A stretch of DNA of 64,000 nt, taken from the NCBI GenBank assembly GCA_002166865.1, contig NHTQ01000001.1, forward strand, positions 310,001-374,000. The letters are read 5' to 3'. The position numbers and the translations under genes are program-made. Below are positions 19,678-28,020 of the stretch, in pieces (within the stretch, counting starts at the first letter, position 1; each line of letters starts with the position of its first letter). The notes below the pieces were generated by a model, which had not been told where the DNA came from, did no database searches, and saw nothing but the letters and a program-made list of their open reading frames with translations. This stretch comes from Rhodobacteraceae bacterium WFHF2C18. GTDB taxonomy: Bacteria; Pseudomonadota; Alphaproteobacteria; Rhodobacterales; Rhodobacteraceae.

Positions 19678-20145
19678 TTATTCTGTGAAATCAGATTGTT
19701 GCGCGCCGGATACCCGTAGCAGATCGGCCGGCGCGATGGCGAAGACATGCCGCGGCGTTCCCGCGGCGGCCCAGACTTCGGCGAAATCCAGCAACCGCGG
19801 ATCGAAAAAGGCGCGTGGCGGCGTCAGATGCCCGATCGGGGCAACGCCCCCGATCGCGAATCCCGTCTGGGCCCGGATGAGTTCGGCGTCGGCCTTGCCC
19901 AGGGGTTCGCCGGCCAGGGTGCTGGCGCGCCCGTCGTCCACCTGGTTGCCCCCCGCGGTGATGAAGAGTATCGCCTCGCCGCTGCATTCGCCGCGAAAGA
20001 CGATCGACTTGGCGATCTGGTCCACCGCGCAGCCCACCAGATCTGCGGCCATGCGCGCGGTTGTCGCATTCCCGATCTCGACCGGCCGGTTGGGGATTCC
20101 GGCCGCATCCAGGGCCCGTGTCACGCGCCCGAGGCTCTTGCTCAT
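19678..20145 (-). CDS. YbaK/EbsC-type aminoacyl-tRNA deacylase-like protein
   Basis: A 155-residue single-domain member of the YbaK/ProX editing family, which hydrolyses mischarged tRNAs such as Cys-tRNA(Pro). The family lysine lies in AKSIVF, and the GGVAPIGH segment near residue 100 is also typical. The start at 20145 (MSKSLGRVTRAL) has GAGGGAG about seven bases upstream; the open frame to 20250 is not supported. No catalytic residue beyond the lysine can be assigned, so substrate tRNA is unknown. Confidence 0.85.
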   Translation of the reverse strand: MSKSLGRVTRALDAAGIPNRPVEIGNATTARMAADLVGCAVDQIAKSIVFRGECSGEAILFITAGGNQVDDGRASTLAGEPLGKADAELIRAQTGFAIGGVAPIGHLTPPRAFFDPRLLDFAEVWAAAGTPRHVFAIAPADLLRVSGAQQSDFTE

Positions 20146-20227
20146 GCTCACTCCCTCGCTTTTGGACAGCACTATTCCAAGCACGTGGCCCATTGACCAG
20201 CCCCCCGGCACGCGTATCACTGTGGCC

Positions 20228-23014
20228 ATGGATTTCTTGTCACGTATCACCCGCTGTCCGCGGCCCTTCGAGGCCAGTCAAGGGGCCGAGACCGCCGCGC
20301 TCTTTCCGGGGCTGTCGCCGGAGCTGGTGCAGGTCGTGGAGGGCGCCGCCGGGTGCAGCCCTTACCTCAAGACCCTTGCCGAGAAGGAGCGCGACTGGCT
20401 CGCCGAAGCTCTGGTGGATCCCGAGGTGGCGATCGACGAGCTGTTCGATGCCCTGCCCGGCACGCCGGACGAGCGCCTGCCCGATGAATTGCGCCGGGCC
20501 AAGCGGCGCGTTGCGCTGCTGGTCGGGCTGGCCGATCTTGCCGGGGTCTGGCCACTGGAGACGGTGACGGGCACGCTCACGCGCTTTGCCGATCTTGCCT
20601 GCGATCTGGCGCTGAAGGCGGCGCTGCGCCGCGAGATCAAGCGCGGGAAACTGCCGGGGCAGGGCGAGGCCGAGCTGGAGACCGCCTGCGGCATGGTCGT
20701 CCTGGCCATGGGCAAGATGGGGGCGGGGGAACTGAACTACAGTTCCGACATCGATCTCATCTGCCTGTTCGACGAAACCCGGTTCGAGGAGGCGGACCTG
20801 CACGAGGCGCGCGCCGCTTTCGTGCGTGCCACGCGGCGCATGGCCGGAACGCTCAGCGACAAGACCGCCGAAGGCTACGTTTTTCGCACCGACCTGCGCC
20901 TGCGCCCCGACCCGCAGGTCACGCCCGTGTGCATGGCGATGGCCGCGGCAGAGACCTATTACGAAAGCCTGGGCCGCACCTGGGAAAGGGCCGCCTACGT
21001 CAAGGCGCGCCCCTGCGCCGGCGACATTGCCGCGGGCGAACGGTTCCTGCAGGTGCTCAAGCCCTTCGTCTGGCGCAAGCATCTGGATTTCGCCGCGATC
21101 GAGGATGCGCATAACATGCGCCTGCGCATCCGCGAGCACAAGGGGCTGGGCGGCCCCCTGACCCTGCCGGGCCACGACATGAAGCTGGGACGTGGCGGGA
21201 TCCGCGAAATCGAGTTCTTCACCCAGACGCGACAGATCATCGCCGGGGGCCGCGACCCGGATCTTCGAGTGCGCGGCACCGTCGAGGGCCTGGCACGGCT
21301 GGCCGAGAAGGGATGGATCCCACAGGACGCTGCGGATGTGCTGACCGATCATTACCGCTGCCACCGCGAGGTCGAGCACCGCCTGCAGATGCTACGGGAT
21401 GCCCAGACCCATGCCTTGCCGACGTCTGACGAGGAATTCGACCGCCTTGCGTCCTTCATGGACCGCGACACCGCAGGCCTGAAGGCCGAGTTGCTGGATC
21501 GCCTCAGCGCGGTGCATGACCTCATCGAAAGCTTCTTTGCCCCGGAAACGAGCGAGGCCACCCCCGCCCCCGAGGCCGATTTCGACGAGGAAATCATTGG
21601 TCGCTGGCTCAGTTACCCGGCCCTGCGATCAAGCCGGGCCGTAGAGATCTTCAAGCGGCTCAAGCCAGACATCCTGGCCCGCCTGGCCCGTACCGCCCAT
21701 CCGCACGAGGCGCTGCTGGCCTTCGACGGCTTCCTTGCGGGATTGCCCGCGGGCGTGCAGGTCTTCTCCCTGTTCGAGGCCAATCCCCAGCTCATCGACC
21801 TGCTGGCTGATATAGCGGGCACCTCGCCCGCCCTGGCACAGCATCTGTCGCGTAACGCGGGCGTCTTCGACGCGGTGATCGCGGGGGATTTCTTCGCGCC
21901 CTGGCCGGGCCGTACCGCCCTTTGCCGGGACCTGGCCGACCGTCTTGCGGCCGAGACCGATTACGAGCGCAAGCTTGATACCGCGCGGCGCTGGTGCCGT
22001 GAATGGCATTTCCGGGTGGGCGTGCATCACCTGCGCGGTCTGAGCGATGCGGATGACGCGGGCCAGCAATATGCCGATCTGGCCGGCGCGGTGATCGCCG
22101 CCCTCTGGCCCGAGGTGATCGCGCAGTTCAGCCAGAAGCACGGCGCTCCGCCGGGGCGCGGCGCAGTGGTGATGGGCATGGGGTCGCTCGGCGCGGAGCG
22201 GTTGAACGCGGGATCCGATCTCGACCTGATCTTGATCTACGACAACGACGGGGTGGAAAGCTCAGACGGGCGGCGGTCCCTGGGCGCGCGTGCCTATTAC
22301 GCCAAGCTGACACAAGCGCTCATCACGGCGCTGACCGCGCCGATGGCCGAGGGCCGCCTGTACGAAGTGGACATGCGCCTGCGCCCCTCTGGCAACCAGG
22401 GGCCGGTGGCGACCGGGTGGGATGCGTTCCGAAAGTATCAGCGCGACGAGGCCTGGACCTGGGAGCATCTGGCGCTGACGCGCGCCCGCGTGATCGCGGG
22501 GCTGTCCGATCTCTCCGAGGATGTCGAGGCGTTCCGGGCGCGGCTCCTGGCTGAGGTCGGCGAGCGGCGGCGTGTCGTGCGGGAGGTCGCAGCGATGCGC
22601 GCGCGCATCAACGCGGCGAAAACGCCGGCGGGCCCCTGGGATGCCAAGCTGGGGCCCGGCCGCATGATGGAGATCGAGCTGGTCGCGCAGGCGGGCGCCT
22701 TGATCGCGGGGGAAACCCGGCGCGACGTGGCGGCAGGGCTGGACGCCGGTGTCGCGATCGGGTGGTTGAATGACGGAGACAGAGAGGCACTTGGCCGGGC
22801 GCATGCGCTTTGTTGGCAGGTGTTGCAGGCGTCAAAGCTGCTCAGCGTCAAACCGCTCGATCCCGACCGCATCGGTGAGGGCGGGGTGGACTTCCTCCTG
22901 CGCGAAACGGGCCACGAGGATTTGGCGGCTCTGCGGGCTGATCTCGACACCTGCACGGCCGGGGCAGCCCGTGTGATCGATGGCCTGCTGGCCGAGGTGA
23001 AAGACGAGGTATGA
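20228..23014 (+). CDS. glnE: Bifunctional glutamine synthetase adenylyltransferase/deadenylase
   Basis: Controls nitrogen assimilation by adding AMP to, or removing it from, glutamine synthetase in response to PII and glutamine. The 928-residue protein has the two nucleotidyltransferase-like domains expected: an N-terminal deadenylase site in YSSDIDLICLFDE and a C-terminal adenylylase site in NAGSDLDLILIYDND, each followed by its LRLRP(D/S) stretch. The start at 20228 (MDFLSRI) gives family length. The frame is open much further upstream to 19685, but that region overlaps the YbaK-like gene on the other strand and is not coding. Confidence 0.96.
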   Translation: MDFLSRITRCPRPFEASQGAETAALFPGLSPELVQVVEGAAGCSPYLKTLAEKERDWLAEALVDPEVAIDELFDALPGTPDERLPDELRRAKRRVALLVGLADLAGVWPLETVTGTLTRFADLACDLALKAALRREIKRGKLPGQGEAELETACGMVVLAMGKMGAGELNYSSDIDLICLFDETRFEEADLHEARAAFVRATRRMAGTLSDKTAEGYVFRTDLRLRPDPQVTPVCMAMAAAETYYESLGRTWERAAYVKARPCAGDIAAGERFLQVLKPFVWRKHLDFAAIEDAHNMRLRIREHKGLGGPLTLPGHDMKLGRGGIREIEFFTQTRQIIAGGRDPDLRVRGTVEGLARLAEKGWIPQDAADVLTDHYRCHREVEHRLQMLRDAQTHALPTSDEEFDRLASFMDRDTAGLKAELLDRLSAVHDLIESFFAPETSEATPAPEADFDEEIIGRWLSYPALRSSRAVEIFKRLKPDILARLARTAHPHEALLAFDGFLAGLPAGVQVFSLFEANPQLIDLLADIAGTSPALAQHLSRNAGVFDAVIAGDFFAPWPGRTALCRDLADRLAAETDYERKLDTARRWCREWHFRVGVHHLRGLSDADDAGQQYADLAGAVIAALWPEVIAQFSQKHGAPPGRGAVVMGMGSLGAERLNAGSDLDLILIYDNDGVESSDGRRSLGARAYYAKLTQALITALTAPMAEGRLYEVDMRLRPSGNQGPVATGWDAFRKYQRDEAWTWEHLALTRARVIAGLSDLSEDVEAFRARLLAEVGERRRVVREVAAMRARINAAKTPAGPWDAKLGPGRMMEIELVAQAGALIAGETRRDVAAGLDAGVAIGWLNDGDREALGRAHALCWQVLQASKLLSVKPLDPDRIGEGGVDFLLRETGHEDLAALRADLDTCTAGAARVIDGLLAEVKDEV

Positions 23015-23015
23015 G

Positions 23016-23282
23016 ATGGAGCGCGATCCGCTGGATCCCAAGGGACTGATCCGCGAGGCTTACCGCATCGATGGTATCGACAAGTCCGAGTGCCGCTCGA
23101 TCTTCCTGGACTGGGCCCTCACCGTTGAGGCAGGGAACCATCACGGGGCGATTTCCGATCTGGTGGCACGGCACGGCCCGGCGCATCCCGATCACCCGAT
23201 GACACGGGTTCTGCGCGAGGGCCTTCAGCGCGCGGAGGTCCCGCGCCGCCGCGGCGGCTGGCGCGGACGCCAAAGAGGGTAA
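23016..23282 (+). CDS. Small conserved hypothetical protein downstream of glnE
   Basis: An 88-residue protein starting MERDPLDPKGLIREAYRIDG, one base after the glnE stop, hence almost certainly co-translated with it. The sequence is acidic at the front and ends with an Arg/Gly-rich tail; there is no signal peptide or membrane segment. It looks like a Rhodobacterales-conserved protein of unknown function. A role with GlnE is suggested only by position. Confidence 0.75.
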   Translation: MERDPLDPKGLIREAYRIDGIDKSECRSIFLDWALTVEAGNHHGAISDLVARHGPAHPDHPMTRVLREGLQRAEVPRRRGGWRGRQRG

Positions 23283-23418
23283 CCCGGCGTCTGCGCTGGC
23301 CCGGGCCGATTGTTTCCTAAATCAAGATAATGATCCCTTGGCGCCCAAATCGTGCCGCAATCTCTCTGCACATTTTCATCAAATTGATGAAAGGCCCGAA
23401 GGGCCCGAGGAGGACAGG

Positions 23419-24051
23419 ATGCACCACCGTCGAGTCATTGCCGCCGCGTTGATGGGCCTCATGGTCTCGGCCTGCGCGACGACCGAAACGGCCACGCGCA
23501 ATGCGCCGCTGGACACGCAAGCGATCCGGCCCGCCCCGCTGTCGCTGGACGTGAAGGCCGTCAACGTCACCGTTCCGCGCAAGTTGCAGGTCTCCGAGGC
23601 GAACCGTTATTACCCTGGCGGCGATATCGTCTGGCGCGAGGATCCTCCGGGGGACCGTCACGCGCAGGTGCAGGCCATTTTCAAGTCCGCCGTGCAGCAA
23701 GGCGTGGCGGACTTGCGGGGTACGGTGCCGGTTGCGCTGGACATCGAGGTCACGCGATTCCACGCCCTGACCGAGAAGGCGCGATATACAATCGGCGGGG
23801 TGCATGCGCTTCAGTTCAAGATGCAGTTGCGCGATCCCGAAACCGGCCGGGCCTATGGCGCGCCGCGCTTCGTCAAGGCTGACCTGAAGGCCTACGGCGG
23901 CACCCGCGCCATTGAGGCGGAGCGTGAGGGCATCACCCAGAAATACCGCATCACCAACCACCTGGCCGAGGTCGTCCGCACCGAACTGACCGATCCGGCC
24001 GGCTACAAGGCCGCGGCCAACGGCCTGATGGGGGCGATCAACCAACTCTGA
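23419..24051 (+). CDS. DUF6778 family lipoprotein
   Basis: A 210-residue exported lipoprotein. The N-terminus MHHRRVIAAALMGLMVSACATT is a lipoprotein signal with lipobox VSAC; the acylated cysteine is about residue 20. The remainder matches the DUF6778 family of unknown function (RYYPGGDIVWREDPPGDR region). GAGGAGG directly upstream supports the ATG at 23419 over the earlier in-frame ATG at 23338. Probably anchored in the outer or inner membrane facing the periplasm. Confidence 0.87.
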   Translation: MHHRRVIAAALMGLMVSACATTETATRNAPLDTQAIRPAPLSLDVKAVNVTVPRKLQVSEANRYYPGGDIVWREDPPGDRHAQVQAIFKSAVQQGVADLRGTVPVALDIEVTRFHALTEKARYTIGGVHALQFKMQLRDPETGRAYGAPRFVKADLKAYGGTRAIEAEREGITQKYRITNHLAEVVRTELTDPAGYKAAANGLMGAINQL

Positions 24052-24089
24052 GCTTTTCGCCGTGGGCGAAACCTCTTAAGGGGACGGCC

Positions 24090-25289
24090 ATGACGCCGTC
24101 CCCCTATCCCGTCGTGCGCCTCAAGCCCAAGGCGCCGGCACGTGCCATCCGGCACGGGTTTCCCTGGATCCAAGACAAGGACCTGGTGAACGACCGCCGA
24201 ACCCGCGCCCTGGCCCCCGGGAGCCTGGCCGTCCTGGAGGATTCCGAGCGCACGGCCCTGGGGCTGGTCGCGGTCAACCCGAAATCGCGTATTGTGGCGC
24301 GTGTCCTGGACCGCGATCCGAGCGCCCGGATCGACGGTGCGTGGCTGGCGGCCCGGCTGACGCGGGCACTGGCGTTGCGCGCGCGGCTCTACGCCGAACC
24401 CTATTATCGGCTCGTGCATGCCGAGGCCGATGGTCTGCCCGGTGTGGTGATCGACCGGTTCGGCGATTTGGCTGTTGTCCAGCCCAATGCAGCCTGGGCG
24501 GAGGCGCGTCTGCCCGATCTGGCGGCGGCGCTGGCGGAGGTCGCGGGCCTGCGCACCGTTATCAAGAACGCGGCGAGCCGGGCGCGCGCGTTGGAAGGGC
24601 TGGATGCCGAAAGCGCCGTTTTGCTGGGGCAGGCACCGACGGCTCCGGTCGCTGTGCCGATGAATGGGGCCACTTATCTGGCCGATGTCACGGGCGGGCA
24701 GAAGACGGGGCTGTTCTTCGACCAGCGGCCCAACCACGCCTTTGCGGCCCGTCTGGCACCGGGCGGGTGCGTTCTGGACGTCTTTGCCCATGTCGGGGGC
24801 TTTTCACTGGCGGCGCTTGCCGGCGGCGCGGAAACGGCGCTTGCGGTGGACGGCTCGGCGCCGGCCCTTGCCCTGGCGGCGGAGGGGGCGGCGCGGTCCG
24901 GCCTGGGCGCCGGTCTGCAGACATGGCGCAGTGATGCTTTCGATGCGCTGGCCGAGCTGGGCGCGCAAGAGGCGCGATTCGATCTGGTCGTCTGCGATCC
25001 ACCCGCCTTCGCACCCAGCAAGAAGGCGCTTGAGCCCGGTTTGCGGGCCTATGAGCGGGTCGCGAAGCTGGCCGCGCCCCTTGTCGCCGAGGGCGGCTAC
25101 CTCACGCTGTGTTCCTGTTCGCAGGCGGCGGATCTTGCGAAGTTCCGCGCCGCCTGTATCCGCGGCATCGGCCGGGCGGGCCGATCGGGCCAGCTTGTCC
25201 ATACCGGGTTTGCGGGCCCCGACCATCCGCAGCATCCGCAGATGGCCGAGGCGGGCTACCTGAAATCCTTGTTTTTCAGGCTGTTATGA
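24090..25289 (+). CDS. RlmI-like class I SAM-dependent RNA methyltransferase
   Basis: A 399-residue protein with an N-terminal PUA-like RNA-binding domain (residues 1-80), a middle EEHEA-like region, and a C-terminal Rossmann methyltransferase with VLDVFAHVGGFSLAAL as motif I and VCDPPAF as the catalytic motif IV. This arrangement is that of RlmI (23S rRNA m5C1962) and its relatives; LCSCSQ near the end supplies the cysteines used in m5C chemistry. The exact target base is not certain. Its stop overlaps the start of the PIN protein gene. Confidence 0.88.
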   Translation: MTPSPYPVVRLKPKAPARAIRHGFPWIQDKDLVNDRRTRALAPGSLAVLEDSERTALGLVAVNPKSRIVARVLDRDPSARIDGAWLAARLTRALALRARLYAEPYYRLVHAEADGLPGVVIDRFGDLAVVQPNAAWAEARLPDLAAALAEVAGLRTVIKNAASRARALEGLDAESAVLLGQAPTAPVAVPMNGATYLADVTGGQKTGLFFDQRPNHAFAARLAPGGCVLDVFAHVGGFSLAALAGGAETALAVDGSAPALALAAEGAARSGLGAGLQTWRSDAFDALAELGAQEARFDLVVCDPPAFAPSKKALEPGLRAYERVAKLAAPLVAEGGYLTLCSCSQAADLAKFRAACIRGIGRAGRSGQLVHTGFAGPDHPQHPQMAEAGYLKSLFFRLL

Positions 25290-25831
25290 AGTGCCTGCTG
25301 GATACCTGCGTGATCTATCCCACGGTTATGCGGCAGATGTTGCTGGGCGTGGCCGCGCGGGGCGGTTTCACGCCCTTGTGGTCGGGTCGGATCATCGCCG
25401 AATGGCTGCGCGCGGCCGAGAAGCTGGGGCCCGAGGGCGCGGCGCAGGCGCGGGCCGAGGCCGCGGTCATGTCGGCGCAGTGGCCCCATGCCGAGGTCAC
25501 CTGGCCCCCTGCGCTGGAGCGCCGGCTGTGGCTGCCGGACAGGGGGGACCTGCATGTTCTGGCCGCCGCGGTCGCGGGATCGGCCGACATGATCATCACC
25601 TTGAACGCGCAGGATTTTCCACGCGGCATCCTGGCCGAGGAAGGGCTGAGCCGGGCCGATCCGGACGGGTTCCTGCACGGGCTGTGGCAAGCGCAACCGG
25701 CCCTGGTGGCAGACGTCGGTGCCGAGGTGCTGGCCGAGGCCAATCGCCTGTCGGATCATCGCTGGGAGATGCGTGCGCTTTTGAAAAAGGCCCGTCTGCC
25801 CCGGCTGGGCAAGGCGCTGGCCGGCGCCTGA
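25286..25831 (+). CDS. PIN domain protein (RSP_2648 type)
   Basis: A 181-residue protein with a PIN nuclease fold. The acidic residues expected of the metal site are visible: Asp in LLDTCV near residue 6, Glu in IIAEWLR near 40, Asp in RGDLHVLAAA near 90, and Asp in NAQDFP near 112. The ATG at 25286 overlaps the stop of the methyltransferase gene (ATGA). Unlike VapC toxins it has no small antitoxin gene next to it, and its coupling to an RNA methyltransferase hints at RNA processing. Function is inferred at fold level only. Confidence 0.82.
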   Translation: MKCLLDTCVIYPTVMRQMLLGVAARGGFTPLWSGRIIAEWLRAAEKLGPEGAAQARAEAAVMSAQWPHAEVTWPPALERRLWLPDRGDLHVLAAAVAGSADMIITLNAQDFPRGILAEEGLSRADPDGFLHGLWQAQPALVADVGAEVLAEANRLSDHRWEMRALLKKARLPRLGKALAGA

Positions 25832-25841
25832 GCCGGGGGCG

Positions 25842-25873
25842 GGCCCGTACGGGTGGTACGAACCGTACGGGCG
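25842..25873. repeat. CGTACG palindromic intergenic repeat, copy B
   Basis: Same 32-base element as at 17689-17720 but in the opposite orientation: GGCCCGTACG at the left, CGTACGGGC at the right, units at 25846, 25855 and 25864, again nine bases apart (the middle one reads GGTACG). A further CGTACG follows at 25877. It sits between convergent PIN and M48 protease genes. Confidence 0.8.
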
Positions 25874-25902
25874 CAGCGTACGGCCCCCGGCGCGTCCGGC
25901 GG

Positions 25903-26589
25903 CTATGCCTGCTGCCAGCGGTTTTCCAGCTTCTCGATCGCCTTGATCCGCTCGCCGGTCTTGGGGTGGCTCATCAGCCAGGCGGGCATTGCCCCGCTGC
26001 GCGACTGGGTGAGCGCCTCGAGCTTGTGGAAGAGCGACTTCTGCGCATCGGTGCCGATCCCGGCCTTGGTCAGCAGGGCGGCGGCGTATTCGTCGGCCTC
26101 GTATTCGTCCGAGCGCGACAGGCGCGCGGCCAACAGGCTGGTGAGGCCGTTGGCGATCCAGACGCCGATCCCGGGCAGGAAGCGCGACAGGATCATGGCC
26201 AGGGCGGTGCGCAGGGCGTTCTGGCCGGAGAAATCGATCATCCGGCGCCGCGCGTGGCCCAGGGCGACGTGGCCCAGTTCGTGCGCGATGACGCTGGCCA
26301 TCTCCTCGGCCGTGACCTCGCCCGACTGGAACTTGCGGTAGAAGCCGCGGGTGATGAAGATGCGTCCGTCCGGCGCGGCCAGGCCGTTGACCGGGTCGAT
26401 CTCGTAGATATGGACCTTGATGCGGGGCAGATCGAGCGCGGTGGCAAGCCGGTCGGTCATGGATTTGAGCCGCGGGTCGGCCAGTTCGGTCGAGCGCGAG
26501 TCGAGTTCGCGCTTCGTGCGCCAGACCGAGAAGCGGTACATGGCGTAGGCGTAGAGCACGGCCAGAAGAATGGGCAGGATGCGCAACAT
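25903..26589 (-). CDS. M48 family zinc metallopeptidase
   Basis: A 228-residue membrane-associated peptidase. One N-terminal hydrophobic segment (residues 3-20) precedes the catalytic domain with HELGH at 103-107 and the third zinc ligand region DEYEADEYAA about 55 residues later. PAWLMSHPKTGERI is the usual C-terminal M48 signature. It is shorter than HtpX (about 290, four helices) and closer to Ste24/LoiP-type proteases. Start at 26589 begins the hydrophobic anchor; the frame is open to 26754 but the extension is basic, repetitive and unsupported. Confidence 0.88.
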   Translation of the reverse strand: MLRILPILLAVLYAYAMYRFSVWRTKRELDSRSTELADPRLKSMTDRLATALDLPRIKVHIYEIDPVNGLAAPDGRIFITRGFYRKFQSGEVTAEEMASVIAHELGHVALGHARRRMIDFSGQNALRTALAMILSRFLPGIGVWIANGLTSLLAARLSRSDEYEADEYAAALLTKAGIGTDAQKSLFHKLEALTQSRSGAMPAWLMSHPKTGERIKAIEKLENRWQQA

Positions 26590-26805
26590 GCCGTGAATAT
26601 GGGGTAGTCTGCACGAACCGGCAAGTTGCAGCGCGCGAGGCGCGGCAACCCGTCTCTGGCCGCGGCGCGGGTGGAGGGGCGCGCGGGTCACCGCAAAACC
26701 GCAGCGCCAAAGGGCTTTGCGCCGGCCCCGCGCGATCAGGGGCCGCGCTCGCACCAGGCAAGACGGCTGCCGTGATGGGCGGGCGCGCCGCGCAAGGCCC
26801 CGCGT

Positions 26806-27954
26806 TCACCGCACCAGCAGGTCGGGCGCGTGACGCGAGAGCCGCTCGACCCCGGTGTCGGTTACCAGCACCGAATGGCCCAGGCACATTGCCAGGCCGG
26901 CGGCGTCATCCATCACGATCATGTGCAGGAAAAAGACCTGGCCGGTTTCCATCAACGTGGGGTTGCCATGGTAGAACATCGGGAAATCCACCCAGATCGG
27001 GGCGAAGACGGCGCCCATGCCGTACCCGCAGGCCTGCATGCGCGCGTGTCGCAGGCCGCGGGCGTCGAGCACCCGGGCATGGGCGTCGAAGACATCGCCC
27101 ATGGGAGCCCCGGGGCGGATAGCCGCCTCACTGGCCTCCAGCGCGGCGCGGGCGGCGTCGTGCATGTGCCGCTGCGCCGGCGAGGGCTGGCCGATCACGA
27201 CGGTCTGCATCATTGCCGCGTGATAGCGGGCAAAGGCGCCGGACCATTCCAGCGTCATCTGATCCTGCGTGTCGAGATGCCGACGGCCCGAGTAGTAGCG
27301 GCACAGCAGCGCGCCCGCCCCCGATCCCAGGATGAACTCGTTGCCCGCGTAATCGCCACCCCCGCGGAAAACGGCGCCCTGCATGGCGGCAAGGATATCG
27401 CCCTCGAAGGCGCCGGGGCCGGTTTCGGCCAGCCCGGCGTCCAGCGCGTCGTCCGACAACTGCGCCGCGCGCCGGTGCATCGCGATCTCTGCCGGCGATT
27501 TCACCCGGCGCAGGGCGGCAATGAGCGCCGGGGCCTCGACCAGATCGGGCAGGGCGGCGCGCAACATCCAGCCGTTGTGGTCGGTCAGGCCGGCGGTCTG
27601 CGACTCGTATCCCAGCCGCGCGCCGGCCAGCCCGAGGCTGTCCAGCAGGTCTGCCAGGTGCGCCGCGGGGTCCGAGCCCTCGTATTGCGGCCAGACGTGG
27701 ATCCGCTCGGGTGGCAGGGTGGAGGTGTGCAGCGCCTGCAGGCGGTCGGGACGGCGCGTCATCAGGTGCAGCTCGCCGTCCGCCGTGAGCACCATCGTCT
27801 GGAACATGGCGAAGGCGAAGGTGTCGTAGCCGCAGATCCAGTAGTGGCTTTCGGGGGCGAACATCAACAGTGCGTCCAGCCCGGACTCGTTGAGGGCACG
27901 GGTGGCGCGGGCCTGCCGGTCGGCGTATTCGGCGGCGTCGAAGTGAAGGGGCAT
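26806..27954 (-). CDS. M24 (pita-bread fold) protein related to ectoine hydrolase, without canonical metal ligands
   Basis: A 382-residue member of the creatinase/prolidase family. In ordinary M24 peptidases two Asp ligands occur in LDxGxxxxGYxxDxTR; here the segment reads LEWSGAFARYHAAMMQTV (residues 235-252), and the histidine motif is replaced by GYGMGAVFAPIWVDFP. This is the pattern of ectoine hydrolase DoeA/EutD, reported to act without metal through a glutamate, matching Glu236 here. No other ectoine catabolic gene is nearby, so the substrate could differ. GGAGAC six bases before the ATG supports the start at 27954. Confidence 0.82.
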   Translation of the reverse strand: MPLHFDAAEYADRQARATRALNESGLDALLMFAPESHYWICGYDTFAFAMFQTMVLTADGELHLMTRRPDRLQALHTSTLPPERIHVWPQYEGSDPAAHLADLLDSLGLAGARLGYESQTAGLTDHNGWMLRAALPDLVEAPALIAALRRVKSPAEIAMHRRAAQLSDDALDAGLAETGPGAFEGDILAAMQGAVFRGGGDYAGNEFILGSGAGALLCRYYSGRRHLDTQDQMTLEWSGAFARYHAAMMQTVVIGQPSPAQRHMHDAARAALEASEAAIRPGAPMGDVFDAHARVLDARGLRHARMQACGYGMGAVFAPIWVDFPMFYHGNPTLMETGQVFFLHMIVMDDAAGLAMCLGHSVLVTDTGVERLSRHAPDLLVR

Positions 27955-28020
27955 GGGCGTCTCCGGGTCGTGCCCGGCCAGTCCATACCGGGACGGCGCC
28001 GGTTGCAAGCCCCGGCGCCC

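Noticed and set aside
19685-20227. N-terminal extension of GlnE by 181 codons.
   Set aside because: It lies antisense to the YbaK-like gene and would exceed family length; the start at 20228 fits.
26806-27954. An ectoine degradation cluster.
   Set aside because: Only the M24 gene shows similarity; no deacetylase, aminotransferase or ectoine transporter gene is near.
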